Source: Calliopsis andreniformis (taxonomy: Eukaryota > Arthropoda > Insecta > Hymenoptera > Andrenidae). From it: a stretch of DNA of 64,000 bases. The notes below the pieces were generated by a model. The model saw nothing but the letters and a program-made list of their open reading frames with translations. It was not told where the DNA came from and ran no database searches. The stretch spans positions 21,798,001-21,862,000 of the forward strand of contig NC_135064.1 in the NCBI RefSeq assembly GCF_051401765.1. Reading direction: 5' to 3'. The translations under genes and the position numbers were made by a program. Position 1 is the stretch's first letter. The number at the start of each line of letters is the position of its first letter. Below, in pieces: positions 50,770-62,480 of this stretch.

Positions 50770-53700
50770 GAATTACTTTCAAGACAATGTTCATATAGTT
50801 ATACTAGACAAGTATAAGTAGGTTGATAACATTTAGTGAAATTTTAACATTATTCGATATTAAAGATTTCTACTAAACTAATCAAGCTACGAATGAAATT
50901 TTCATCACGCTTCTATTTTAAAAACTAGAAATGCCTCATACCTGGACAATCTTTCTGGCATCACCAACAGATACTGAACACTTCGATGGTTCATTTCGAA
51001 CGAAGCGTAGCGTTGTGCCCATTGTACCTGGTCAGCAGAGATTCGGAAATTTTCAAGCTTCCCGGGGCTCGGTGCGGCGAAGGTAGCGCAGACGGGGCCC
51101 GCGAGATATCGCAATCTCTCGAAACGGATCGGCTGACGAGGGACACGGGAGGCAATCGATAAGGTCTGTCGTCCTCCGTAACCACAAATCAATGCGGACG
51201 CGGAGGCCCCTCCATCCTAAGGGCCATTAAAGCACGTTCTCCATAAAATATTTTATCCGGTTTGCGGATCGATTTGAAATCCGTAGAGCGCCTCGGTCCC
51301 AGCTCCAGCTATCTACTCCGTCGTTCCCTGAGCCCCGAGATCTGCTTCAGGCAGCCTTTTTCGGCGCACCAAATTCATAAATAATGGCTCAAGACCGGCC
51401 CTCCCTCGTGTATCACGGCCTGAATTTGTAGTCTTTAAACCTTTTAAGGTTTTTGCGATCGGGACGCGCGCCCCGTTCCTTATAATCGCCTCGTGGATCC
51501 TGCGTCTCGATCGCGGCCCGACTAGAACGATCGGCTCCGAAGACGCGATTCGGCCGATCACTGACCCCCTGGTGAACGCATTCCTTGACACAAGTACTGC
51601 CACTTGGCCGACTGCACGCTCCTGCAATGAAATTTCATCGTCTACTGCCGAATCGCGTTCGTTTCAACCCGCGGCCCTCTTTCGGTTATTGATTCTTTGG
51701 TACTCTTGCGACAGACGATCGTAAAGATGTCCCTCGCGGTGGAAAAAATTGATTGAAGCGTGTCTGTTTTAGGGCAACGTTTTGCTCGAACGTAATTGCT
51801 GCTCCTCCAAAGGGTTTATAATTGTATCGGTTGTTCAATTCGATTGTGTTAATTCTATAGGCTGTATAACAATGTTATGTAACTTAAATCGTATTATTAT
51901 AGCGCTTTAGAAATCTGTGGCATGGAGATTTTCATAAGTCTTTCATTTCTTTTTCTACCGTTCATGATTGATTTGTAGCCTGTGCAGTTAAATTTTTTAC
52001 CACTTATGACCATGGAAACTGAAAGCATAGGAAATCATATGAAAGTGAAACTCGCTGAATCGAAACTGACTGTGAGCTGATTTAATAAAACGTATCAAAA
52101 CTACTGACATTCGTTTGTCAGTCAACGTTTCCTTCAATCTCTCAAATCTAACACGCTCTATTATAAAGAACATTTTATGTAGCTAGATTCGTCATAAACC
52201 TCAGTAATGTTTAACACCGTTACACTTTACATAATGGTCGACATAGCCTTCCTTATTTCTTATTCTCCCAAAAGGAAGGAAAGCACACGCCACGTCAAAA
52301 CTCGTGCCACGACTCATGACAAAGTTTCCAGCATCTCCAGGCACTGATTGCTGCCCCTTTTCCTTTAAGTCTAAATAATTTCCTGCTCTCTCTTGCCGTC
52401 GCGGCGCATTGTGTCGAGAATCAGGTAAGAACAGGTAGAGCAGCGAGATAACGGTAGTGGCAACTGACAAAGCTGACAGCTATTTCTTTCAGACTTGTTC
52501 CTCTATCCGTCTTCCTCTTACCTCGAGACGCTCTATATTGTCTTGTAAATAAGAATCACGTCGAAATGCCACGTTTTTACAACCGGCGAGACGGATTTCG
52601 AGAGGTTTAACTTAGGAAGCTTTTCACTTTAGAGAATACCCCAAATTCGACCCATTTTTTCCCCCGATTCAAGTATTCGTTCTGGTGACGTTCAAATTCC
52701 CCGCCTTTATTTCCAGCGTCGTTCAGGTAACACGCGGAACTAGCGCGCGCGAAAATGCCCTTTCATTCCACAGAATCGTCGCCACGTTTCCGACCAAGGA
52801 ATGTTCACGGATCATTGTCGCAAGCGGAATGTTAATGTTTCTATAACTCATAAGCGTCCACGAGAAATCATCGGTTTTTATCACAGTGAAATGGCGAGGC
52901 AGAGACAGCAGGGTCTTCGAAAATTCGAAACTGGTTCCGAGATCAGCCGGGATAAACGAAATTTCCATGGCGGTTTTAAGAGCGACGAGCTTTCGTCGTG
53001 GTAACGTTATTGGTCCGAAAGCTGTCGGTGGGTTCTTCAGGTCGTGCCGCGCGGTAATCCTATACGTCTTGAGAAACTGGTTTCCGCACGACGTGTTGCG
53101 GGTAGCGCGCAAAACAAATTAATAACAAGAACATCATAACCGCGGCCCCAAGGCTGCCCAAGACGCTCACGAGCCGCAGCTGCTATACCGGGTGATCCTT
53201 GGCTATTGTTGCCCTCGGGAGAATATCTTCCGTGTCGGTGAGATCTCCTTGGCGATGCTCGCGTTTAATCTTGTGCGTGGTCGTGGATATTACCATTTTA
53301 TGACTCGAACTGTTGCGCGTCTGTCAGGATAAACGTTGCAGAATTTCACCCTCTCGTATGAAAATTTGGGAAAGAAATTTTAGTAATAGGGGTCGCAGAA
53401 AATTGATTGTGATCAAATTTAGTAGACTTAGTATAGATACAAAGTAGGTACACTATATATCTTTTTCTTCCAAGTAGTAACTCCTCTTCAATGAGATCTT
53501 CGATTAAGTCTTGATTGAAAATGAGACAGGTTATCCAATCTAGTTTCCAGGCAGACTAAACTTATGAATCTTCATCTTGAACTATCGCAATCGATGAGCT
53601 ATCGACGCTGAAGAGCTCAACATTAAACTCTCAACAATTTTCCTATATCACATTTATCTATATGAACCAACACTCGCTTGAAATACCTACAGAAGTATAA

Positions 53701-55380
53701 TCAAGCAACGAATCTTCCAAATGGAGCAGCTGACTATCAATATCACACCCATAATAATTATCCTCACCATTTCCTTCTCTTCTCAAGCTAGTCATAATCC
53801 CCAACATCTGTACCAAAAGGATCTCAATCAGATTCGACAGGAATTTTAATTAAGAACCGAGGCGTGCATTCATTAACGAATTTCAGCCAAGTCATCTATT
53901 CGACAGTGCATTATTATCCAGAGGTGAGATGGATCACAGTGGTTGAAAGACAGCGGTGTCAGGAGGCGGCAATCGCGATCGTACCGCTTTCAAGGGATAC
54001 ACTCTTTCTACGCGGGATGCAATCCCTGAGTCTATGGTTGAAGGTCAGCGGTGGTTGGTGATGGCAGGTCAAGACGATCCTTACTTTTCAGGACAACAAT
54101 GGCCGAGTCGCGCGATATCGTATCTGGCTGATACACGACTCACGGAATTATTAACGGCGAGTCACGCTATCGTGATCGAACGTGTACCACGGTTGCGTTC
54201 AAGCACTTTTGCCCTTCGTCGTTTATTTGCTCGTAATGACTCGTGTTCTATAGCGCTCCTTCGCTGAGCTCGAGTCTTGTATTGCTCCCTGCATCGAATT
54301 CGCAGGCGCTGTAAAATGGATTTTACGACGCTGTCGGTAATTGTTTTATTCGTCATCCTCGGTTACGTACCGTGAAAGTCAATCTGCGCTCTGTTTGAAG
54401 AAATGTGTCAATGGAGCAGAGGTGATGTCTGTTCAAACTTATTCTTGAAATTAAAGTTTTTGAAGGTTTTTACGATGAACTTTCGTAAGTGAAGCAGTGG
54501 GTTCAAAACAAAGTGACATCAGGGGGTGATTTGCATGGATCGATTCCAATCTGGTGATAATCAAAAGAAGAAAGATCGAGTATAAGTCCTAATATTTACG
54601 TGGACTATAAGGAGTCGATCAAATCAAAGGGTATAAAATAAAGTTTAAAAAAAATATTTATAGGCACAGGTATTGTCTAAGCGTTATACAAGAGGCAATA
54701 TACTTGCTCTAAAGAGAGAACAAAAATCAACTTCCCTATATGTAAAACACTGCTCAGTAAAGACATTCCTCAACTTCTGCTTCTGGAAGAGAAGCAGACT
54801 GGCAGACCAGATGTCTGCCAATGCTCCAAATTGACTATTCTCGAAAACTCTGAAGGAAAAGAACGTCGAACTTCAAGGAAAGGGCAATTGCCATGCGTGC
54901 CACCTGGAACCAAGAGTTCTCAAGGGATATTTGCATGCGACACGATGGCAGAATGCGGCACTGCTCGCTGCTCGACACCGATTCCCTTTCCGTTCTCCCT
55001 TTTCTCCTTTTGCACGGTTTATTTATCCTCTTGGACGGGACCCGACTGAATCCTTTTAAAGCCATTTTTCGGGGACTACAGGATTCCACTAAGGATGAAT
55101 ACGCGCTTATGAAAATGCCAGTGATAGAGCCCACTGTGGCTGGGGGTAATGGACGTGGAACGATCATCCACGTCGGGCAGCTTCGTTAATTATTCTAATT
55201 AAAGGCGAACCGACTTGCTCCTTCAATGATTCTCATGTCGTTGCGCCATGCATACTCTTGCTTCACCAGTCGAATTGTCTATATGGAGAAACTTATAGCG
55301 AATTGTTCAGCTGAGGCTGAGTGATGTGGGATCATGCACGAGGGACTATTCTTAAGAAAGTTATGACTAATATTGTGTTA
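50770..55380. other. Intron segment with GC-rich islands, no gene supported
   Basis: GC-rich islands occur at 51000-51760, 52370-53300 and 53930-54340. Minus-strand frames in the first two (51313-51627 and 52723-53112) are unrecognised and overlapped by frames on the other strand. An imperfect 18-bp direct repeat (GGTTGAAAGACAGCGGTG at 53941 and GGTTGAAGGTCAGCGGTG at 54036) is seen, 95 bases apart. An AG-GTAAG sequence at 52424|52425 lacks a pyrimidine tract and is not treated as a ratchet point. Confidence 0.4.
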
Positions 55381-55390
55381 TTTGGAGCTA

Positions 55391-55478
55391 ATTTTGAAAT
55401 TTTAACTTTGAAATTTTTCAGACAGCAAATTTTCAAATTTTTAAATTTTCAAATACTTGAATTTTCAAATTTTTCAAG
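55391..55478. repeat. AATTTTCAAA-type minisatellite
   Basis: Degenerate 8- to 10-base units such as TTTTCAAATT, TTTTGAAATT and ATTTTCAAAT occupy this stretch, followed by a 10-base direct repeat of AGTACGTTAC (from 55477, period 13). The motif is the same family as the tracts at 19159 and 59701. Confidence 0.75.
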
Positions 55479-55479
55479 T

Positions 55480-57640
55480 ACGTTACATGAGTACGTTACT
55501 CCAGGTTTTTCCTTAAACCGTGTACTGCCATCTAAACACAATAATAATCCAATTTCAAGTAATAAATACAAGTACTTTATATAACCCTGACCTCGTTAGT
55601 CAGTAGATCACCACAATAAATCTAATGTACTTATCACTGATGTAGTCCACTTCGATTCTCAAGTTGTTTCTCTACAAACATCTCTTTGTTTCGATGAACA
55701 CACGAAGACACTATGCAACGACCCTAAAATTAAGCAGGCGCCTGTTGGCCAATGTTGCGCACCTTACATCACGCCATCGAGGACGTACATAAGAAGAATA
55801 GTCAGGGGGTTTCGAAGACAGAAACCCTTAGTAATAAGCGCGCGATAATCGCTCGGCCAGATCTTCCTCGATATCGGCTGGTTCCTTTCGTCGGAGGATT
55901 CAATGTCGGAGGAGGAAGCCGAAAGCCAAGGGGTTAAAGAAGAAGGAGAAGAGCCAAGGAAGAAGGAGCATTATAACGTACGCGGCGATTCAGCCGCGAT
56001 AACTTTAACGCACGTGGAATGTCGGACTCGCCGAGTAGGCAATTATAACTCCGCGTCTCGATCTCAGGGCCCGATGCACTTTACGGGGAGAAAGGAAAGA
56101 AGGCGACCAAACAGAAGAAGAAGAAGACAAAGAAGAAATCAACGGCGTAGAGGTAGTAGGAGGAGAAAGAAGAGCGATACTTTTTATGAGTACGACAGTA
56201 GATAGGTACTGAGTGTTCCCGACGATTAATGGTTGTTCTCTCGTGGGTTTTTGATAGCGCAGCTTTTGAGAAAAGTTGCATTCCACGCACCAGTCGGATA
56301 GGTAGCCTTTCGACGCTTCAGTAGAAAACATTTGTAGGCTGGATCGTGGGGTGAACTTTCCTGCAAAACATTTTTTTCTTCTCGATGATATTACCTCTTA
56401 ATTAAAATGGAATTCCTCGGTATATAGTATCCTGCTTAATGTCCTACGCACAGCGGGATTACAACATCGTTTCAGTTATTTAAAGTGAATTAGAGCTTTA
56501 CCGGTTTGGCCGTAAACTGCTGCAGGAATTCACAGTCTTCTAGCTAGGATACGTTTATGCGGTATTCCTATGGTAGATTTACTGACAAATAGACCAATTT
56601 ATCAAGACAGAAATCTTCTGCGTAACTAAGAATTATCTGCTTACGCCGACCTTAATGTTTCCAGGAGTGCTATTACTAAAAAATATTATGATATAAATAT
56701 CCACAGGAATATAATATTACAAAATAGAATTATTAAAAGAAATACTTGAAAAATAGAATTTCAGTTTAGCTGCCCAATAATCCTATAACTTCTAGTCTAG
56801 TTACGGATTAGAAAAAAGAATCAGGGAACAAAGAAAGATCCAACGAAGTACAGAAGAAAGCTATGCGACTACATAATCATTCACAAACTCATCAAATCAA
56901 TGATACACCCAAGAGCAGCAATTGCTGGTCTCCTTTCGAAACCACCGTTCGCATATCAATTGAACCAGTCCAGAGACGTGACTTCGTCCTTCGTAAATAT
57001 CCTCGAACCTTATCACGTGAAAGGGTGCGAACACGGATGGTCTTCGAGTACGTAAAGGGAGCAGGAAAACGCATACGCGATCGAAACCGCGTTGTTAATG
57101 CTTATGTAGGTCCCCGAGCAGTTGCGCGTGCGCGTCTATGTGTACGTGCTGGATAGCGCAAGAGGCAGATACTACTTTAGCGAAGTGGATCCGCGGAGAA
57201 GGATCGAGAGAGCTCGCGGATAGGATCCATTAGCAGGAGGAGATAGCAAGGACGTGGAAGGAGGCACTGACCGAAATGAACCGGCCCGGAATGTTTTACT
57301 CACGGACAACCGATAAAATCCCACTGCCGGAGGTCCTTATGGCCGCCGATTACCGTTAACGTCCAGCCTACACCGCTGGACAAGCGCTTCTAAACCCGCT
57401 TTAAACACTTAGAAATACGATCTTGTGGGCCAAGGATGGGATAACGCGCAGAAACAACCCTGCCTCACGGCTGCACGATTCGGACGGCGATATTTTGGTG
57501 GTTCGGGTATCGTGTAATCCTTGGTCCACTGGTTTAACACTCGGAGTAGATGGGCTAAGATGACCCATTTACAGCTTACTAGAAATAAGGTACTAGATGT
57601 CCAGAACGTATGGAGGTAATAAAAAGTGTAATAATAAATA
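55480..57640. other. Intron segment with a purine-rich tract and GC-rich islands
   Basis: Positions 55740-56340 and 56990-57540 are CpG-rich. Between 56087 and 56178 the plus strand is almost pure purine (GAAAGAAGG, AGAAGAAGAAGAAGAC, GGAGGAGAAAG), which would give a Lys/Arg-rich peptide in any plus frame and accounts for the frame at 55903-56205. Such tracts can act as splicing enhancers or form triplex DNA, but no role is shown. No gene is supported. Confidence 0.45.
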
Positions 57641-57644
57641 TAAT

Positions 57645-57665
57645 GCCGCTCATAAGTATTCGAAC
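57645..57665 (+). mobile_element. Tc1-like terminal fragment
   Basis: GCCGCTCATAAGTATTCGAAC resembles the start of the terminal inverted repeats of many Tc1-type transposons, which share the CATAAGTATT-C-AAC core. No matching opposite end (GTTCGAATACTTATGAG) was found nearby, and no transposase frame with DDE-region motifs is visible in the AT-rich DNA that follows, so at most a remnant is present. Confidence 0.4.
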
Positions 57666-57669
57666 GATT

Positions 57670-59090
57670 TCACAAGTTTGGAGAATTACAGATTTAATGA
57701 TGGCAACTGATATTTATAGCTGAGACTAATCATTAATTACTGCTCAAAATACTATTACTGTAATTGTTATATACTTCATTTTAAGGTATAATAGAAATAT
57801 GAAACAGGTGTAAAGAATATACATCAATTAGTACAAAGATATCTGCTTATTTTAGTTGCTTTTTTTTAAGGAATATTTCTGAATGCTGACTCATTTGGGG
57901 ACATTTTTCTTGTACGTTGAAATTTAGTAACTCTTTTACCGCCAGATAAATTATATAGTTCAGGTTGAGGAAGAAAGCCAAGGTACGATGGTTTTGCGAA
58001 AAGTGTCGGAAAATATGGCACATGTAGGACTTCCTCGAAGGCAATAACTTAAAATTTGAATAAAATATTGCAGTGGAGAGATGCTGTCGGACGACTCGCG
58101 CTCTGTATACTTAGCAGCGACGATTTATCACCGTCTGTCGTCTTAAATTTTATGGTTGGTGCGCGGAATATCAACGTTCAAGCAATTATTTACATGTTGT
58201 GAAATTATTTTTATCGGTAATTCGAAATTATTAAAAGCATGAATATTGGGGTTGAACGGGCATTAACTGAATATAGTCAAGTTACACTAAGAAATGAAAA
58301 ATCGAAACTTCTTAAGTAGTTGTACGAGGAATTTGCGCTATAGTCGAAACAATAAATATCCTGTGTGTAACGTGAACTCTGACAGTGACCCGTTACCTGG
58401 ATTCCGATTTGAACGTCATATGGTTTCCCTGTTTGAGAGAGGAACGGTGTAGGTGGCAGAGAACAGAGAAAGTGCAATAAATTATTTTGCTAATCCGAGG
58501 GGGATGGTTTCTTGTCCCAATAGGTGGGACGCAAAATTAATGTAGCTGAAGTTAGTGGGTAGATGAATGAATGGTTAATATAAATGTTAATGCTGTCTCT
58601 AGACACCTGAGAGAATAGACCATTGATCGATGTGGAACAATCATAGGGTCGGTCAAGTTCCCAGGCACTTCTAAGATGCTTCTGGCAAAATGGAATACTT
58701 GTGTGCAAACACTATTCTATACTATCCTAATCGAGCACCAAAAGAAAATAATGAAAAATAGAAAACAATAACTAATCTGTCATCACTAACTACCCTAAAC
58801 ATTCACTATATAACTTTCAGAAAGATGTGACTGAAAATGGTCTAAATTTATTTTCTTCCTTAACTCTTTTCAAGACCTGTAATTAAGAATTCTTGTCCCA
58901 AAAAAATTCTCCAAGTTTAAGTGAAAAAATTATCTTCTCTCCTTCACGAATCATGTAAATTGGTAAAATTCCCTTCTCGTAGCGTATGGTCGGGAGCCCT
59001 TCTTGATTATCTCCAGTACTCCAGCTGGAGCTCCAAAAACGAGCTTGCTAACAACCAATTAAATTAGGCCAAAGGTATCTGCGATTATTC
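57670..59090. other. AT-rich intron segment before ratchet point 2
   Basis: This stretch is mostly AT-rich. Short minus-strand frames at 57847-58044, 58277-58477 and 58490-58708 have no recognisable motif. If the Tc1-like end at 57645 is real, part of this DNA may be its decayed body. Nothing else is supported. Confidence 0.45.
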
Positions 59091-59095
59091 GTCGA

Positions 59096-59133
59096 CTAAA
59101 TTCGTCCGTCTATTCTTTTTGTTTCAGGTAAGT
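59096..59133 (+). promoter_or_regulatory. Candidate recursive-splicing ratchet point 2
   Basis: A second fused site has a branch-point-like CTAAA at 59096-59100, a pyrimidine tract (TCTATTCTTTTTGTTTCAG) ending at 59127, and a consensus donor GTAAGT from 59128. It lies 23.3 kb after ratchet point 1 and on the same strand. The regenerated donor here is better than at the first point. Two matching sites in the same giant intron, both with branch site, tract and donor in register, argue against coincidence. A short exon defined by a downstream GTAATG at 59182 is possible (see separate entry). Confidence 0.7.
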
Positions 59134-59181
59134 TCACGCGTCAGGCTCGACCAGAGCCCTGGTTGACCTCAAGGAAGGACG
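59128..59181 (+). other. Possible in-frame 54-nt exon or cryptic exon at ratchet point 2
   Basis: From the acceptor at 59127 to a candidate donor GACG followed by GTAATG (59182) there are 54 bases. Entered in phase 1 from the exon at 5058, they are open, keep the phase and would add 18 residues beginning Gly-Lys-Phe-Thr, rich in Arg, Pro and Lys. If the donor is not used the frame continues about 14 more codons to a TAG in 59220-59226. It may be a real alternative exon or only the cryptic exon that supports ratchet-point recognition. GTAATG is a weaker donor than the GTAAGT it competes with. Confidence 0.35.
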
Positions 59182-59700
59182 GTAATGCACCAGGCCCAGG
59201 ACAGATAACCATCGATGTTCGTTAGCGGGCCCAAAAAACCAGCACTTAAAAACAAAACGGCCTGGTGGTCGCGCGCTTCGTGGAACGAACGCTCGAATAT
59301 GCCTACGTAGTATGTATAATACTTTAGCCGAGAACGAGTCCACACACGAGAGTGGTTCGTTTGCTTGTGTAATGGGGGCTTAGATTGGGAGGGTAGATTA
59401 ACAGAGGGATACACGTGTCAAGCTCAGATTGACGCGATTCCATTTTAACGAATTATCTTGACCCTGTCGGGACAGATATAGCGGAAGGATCAGGGTTGTT
59501 TCTCTTTTGTTTCTTCGAAAATAGGCCCCTGCGTTTCTTATTTCCACCACAAGAGAAAGGGGCTAGGAATTTCGATAAATCTAGGGGGTGAAGTGGTGAG
59601 TGACGGTGTCATGTGATCATTTCGTTCTGGAAAGCGCTTTTGAGTTGAATGAAAATTTGAATTAGTGAACAGTGTTAGAAATGATACAGGAACTTACCTA

Positions 59701-59781
59701 GAAAATTTGAAGATTTGAAAATTTGAAAATTTAAAAATTCGAAAATTTGAAAATTTGAAAATTCGAAAATTTGAAAACTCG
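59701..59781. repeat. GAAAATTTG/GAAAATTCG minisatellite
   Basis: About nine imperfect units of 8-9 bases alternate GAAAATTTG and GAAAATTCG (with one AAAAATTCG). The two unit forms occur in runs, so the array may have a higher-order period of two to three units. It is the most regular of the three TTTGAAAA-type tracts in the window. Confidence 0.85.
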
Positions 59782-62458
59782 ATACGAGAAACTATCAGTC
59801 AATATTTTAGTTCTTAAAATCAGACATTCCAAAAAGCTCTAGGTGCGCAAATCAATATACTACATGCATATTTATAGAGTGCGTTATCCATAAAATGGGT
59901 GGCGACCTGCATTTATGCAAATACAAAACTGTCCACCGAACGCGACACGCGTCTGCACTTAATTTATTTTTCCCTGGCAGTTTCGTAGTGCTCTGTACAC
60001 CAGTTGAGTTTAAGTGAACGGTTCTAAAGAAAGGATTGGCTATGGAGAAAGGATTTCTTGGAAACACAATTTGAATAATTTTAATAGGATGACTATAGCT
60101 TAAATCAAAGGACAAGTACATGGCAGATTGATCAATGCTTTTCAATGAAGTTGTAAGTCACAACGTTGAATATTAAACAAGTGGTACTTCAAATGATAGA
60201 TTGCTTTCATCGTCTACTCGTGAAACGAAAAGGCTTGCTTGAAATGTATTAGTTCTACAAACCCTTTATTGAATTTATTGAGTTTTTCATTACACAGCTT
60301 AGAATTTGAGATCCTATATTTTTAAAAACTTTAAGCTACAATAGACAAATTTAAAAAAAAGGGTATTCAATACATATTCTACTTGGTTGAGACATACAAG
60401 GGTACCTCATTTTCTCCTCATTCACTGATAATAAAAGCAACAGAAATTTCAGGACATTGAAAAACGCGTGTTACACCTCAAGATACCAATTTGCTATTCA
60501 CTTCGTGTAACGAACAAAAGGAAGGAAAAATGAAAAGAAGGCAGCCGCCTTTTCGACACGGTAGAATAATCAGCTTGCAGTAACTCAAAGTGAAACGCGT
60601 TAATTACAGGCTTCAAAAAAAGTGCTCAACTCCACGAAATTCCTTGTCCACCATTTAACTTCCAGTCGACTGGCTCCCTACTCCGAAGGCAATCCTTTTC
60701 CACCTCGACCACCTGTCGGCGTCGCTCGAACTGTCATTGTGTCAACGACAATTCGCATGAATCTTCGTCGCTCGTCCGTTCGTACAAAGTTTCGCGTCAT
60801 AACTCGGATTCGTGCCGCGTTTCAGCGTCTTTTTCACCGGGTCCCCCATAGATTCGCCACGTAGATAGGCTCGCCAGAGAACCGGAGCTGACAGAACGCA
60901 TCTCGACCGCACGTTTTACAAGTTGTTTTACAACTCGAGGATACAACGCCACACGCTGCGAGAGCCCCAGGACCTCCCTTCCTCTCCGTTGTCCGCGTAG
61001 AAGCGAGAATCGCCGCTCTCTTTTGTCCTGAACATGGACTCGACTTTTCGGTCCAGCCAGCGTCTTCGAAACCTCCTCCTGTCGACGCCTCCGCGACTTT
61101 TCACTGCTCTCGAACCTCGTTCGCCCTCGGTGGACAGTATTACTCCTTGGAAAAGAGAGTTCGTTTGCTCTTGCGCCATATACGCGCTTAAACTACATTT
61201 ACAGTCGTTTCAAATCTTTAAAGTCGATTAAAATTTTCATTGGTAGGTTTAATGTACTAGGTTTAAACCTGTTGTCGAGTCTCGTCGTTGTGTCATATGA
61301 TTCATCTTCTTTTTCTGGAAAGAGACTGAGAAATTGAGGACTCTAGATGAAGTTGTAGTGGATCTTTTATGTATCTTATTACGTAGTTGGTTTATGAGGG
61401 AAAGTGAAAAGTTTTATGAGCAAATGGATTTTTTAATTTCAAGGATTTAGTACGATACGATATGATAGTTCCTGTATCATTTGAAACCAGAGTAAGTGAG
61501 TTAATTTGAGAAAAATCTGAGCGTTAAGGAGTTAATGCGCACATGCAGCAGAGAGATAGATCTGTGAAATTACAAACAACGCATGCTTCAGAAATTCAAT
61601 ACTTATTACATTCATTCAGTATACAGCGGTAACTACAATATACAGTATCTATCAAGTGTATCAAGGGTTTATGCAGAACCCACTCGTTACAAAATAAGCA
61701 GCGCCTCGCGCAGGCCAAAAGGAAGACCGTTTATCTCGAAGCAAAAGAACACTCGCAACGCGTTGTTTCCTTACATGGCGCGTAACAACCACCATCCACG
61801 TTATTTCAGCGCGAACAGCTGAGAAAGGGTGTCTCAAAGTTTGCTTTTCTCGGGTCTAGGTGCTTATTTCTCCGCCGCTGAAAAATCCCCAAACGACCAT
61901 GAACACGCGATTAGAGCAAGCCAAAACAGTCGTTGCATCGAAACAGTTTTACTATAATGTATGTGTAGTTGTCCCACAGTTTTCGCAACGCTCGTGTTTC
62001 ATTAGTCGTTGAGCTTGGCACATTAGGGCAATTAAGCGATCAAGGATCTTATATAATCGCGGCGTCGCCTTTGGAATTTATAATCGATCGAACGGCGCCA
62101 ATCGTCGATACTGGAAATACTGGATATTCCGGAATAATCATGCACTCTCACTTTGCATGTCGACATCCTTTGCGCGATAATCCGTCCGCGATAAAAATGC
62201 ATCTTCTATCGGGTTTAGAGGCGTCAGGATCCTTTGGTGATACGAAACTGGAGGAGCGCTAATAAACTCGATCCTATCGAAGATGTGTAGATACTTATGA
62301 CTTAGGAAGTGATATAGAATAAACGAGGGTAGCAGTACTTTCCTACTTCCAACCCTTTTTCTGCGGTACGTTTTATATGGAAATTCTGCACTCGCACTTT
62401 TCTATAGTTTTATTGCAACAGCTCTAGCAGAACCAAAAAGCAATAAATGTCGAAGATA

Positions 62459-62480
62459 ATCCGGTATCTAGATACCGGAT
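62459..62480. repeat. 22-bp perfect palindrome
   Basis: ATCCGGTATCTAGATACCGG plus AT reads the same on both strands over 22 bases with no spacer (11-bp arms). It lies in AT-rich intron DNA with no adjacent gene. Such a site can be bound by a dimeric factor or mark an old inverted-repeat insertion; nothing in the sequence decides between these. Confidence 0.95.

Noticed and set aside
52421..52430. ATCAG-GTAAGA as a third ratchet point
   Set aside because: The upstream 20 bases are purine-mixed (GTGTCGAGAATCAG) with no pyrimidine tract or clear branch site.
52725..52738. GTTCAG-GTAACA as a ratchet point
   Set aside because: The pyrimidine tract is interrupted by purines and contains an earlier TTTCCAG that would be preferred; the donor GTAACA is weak.
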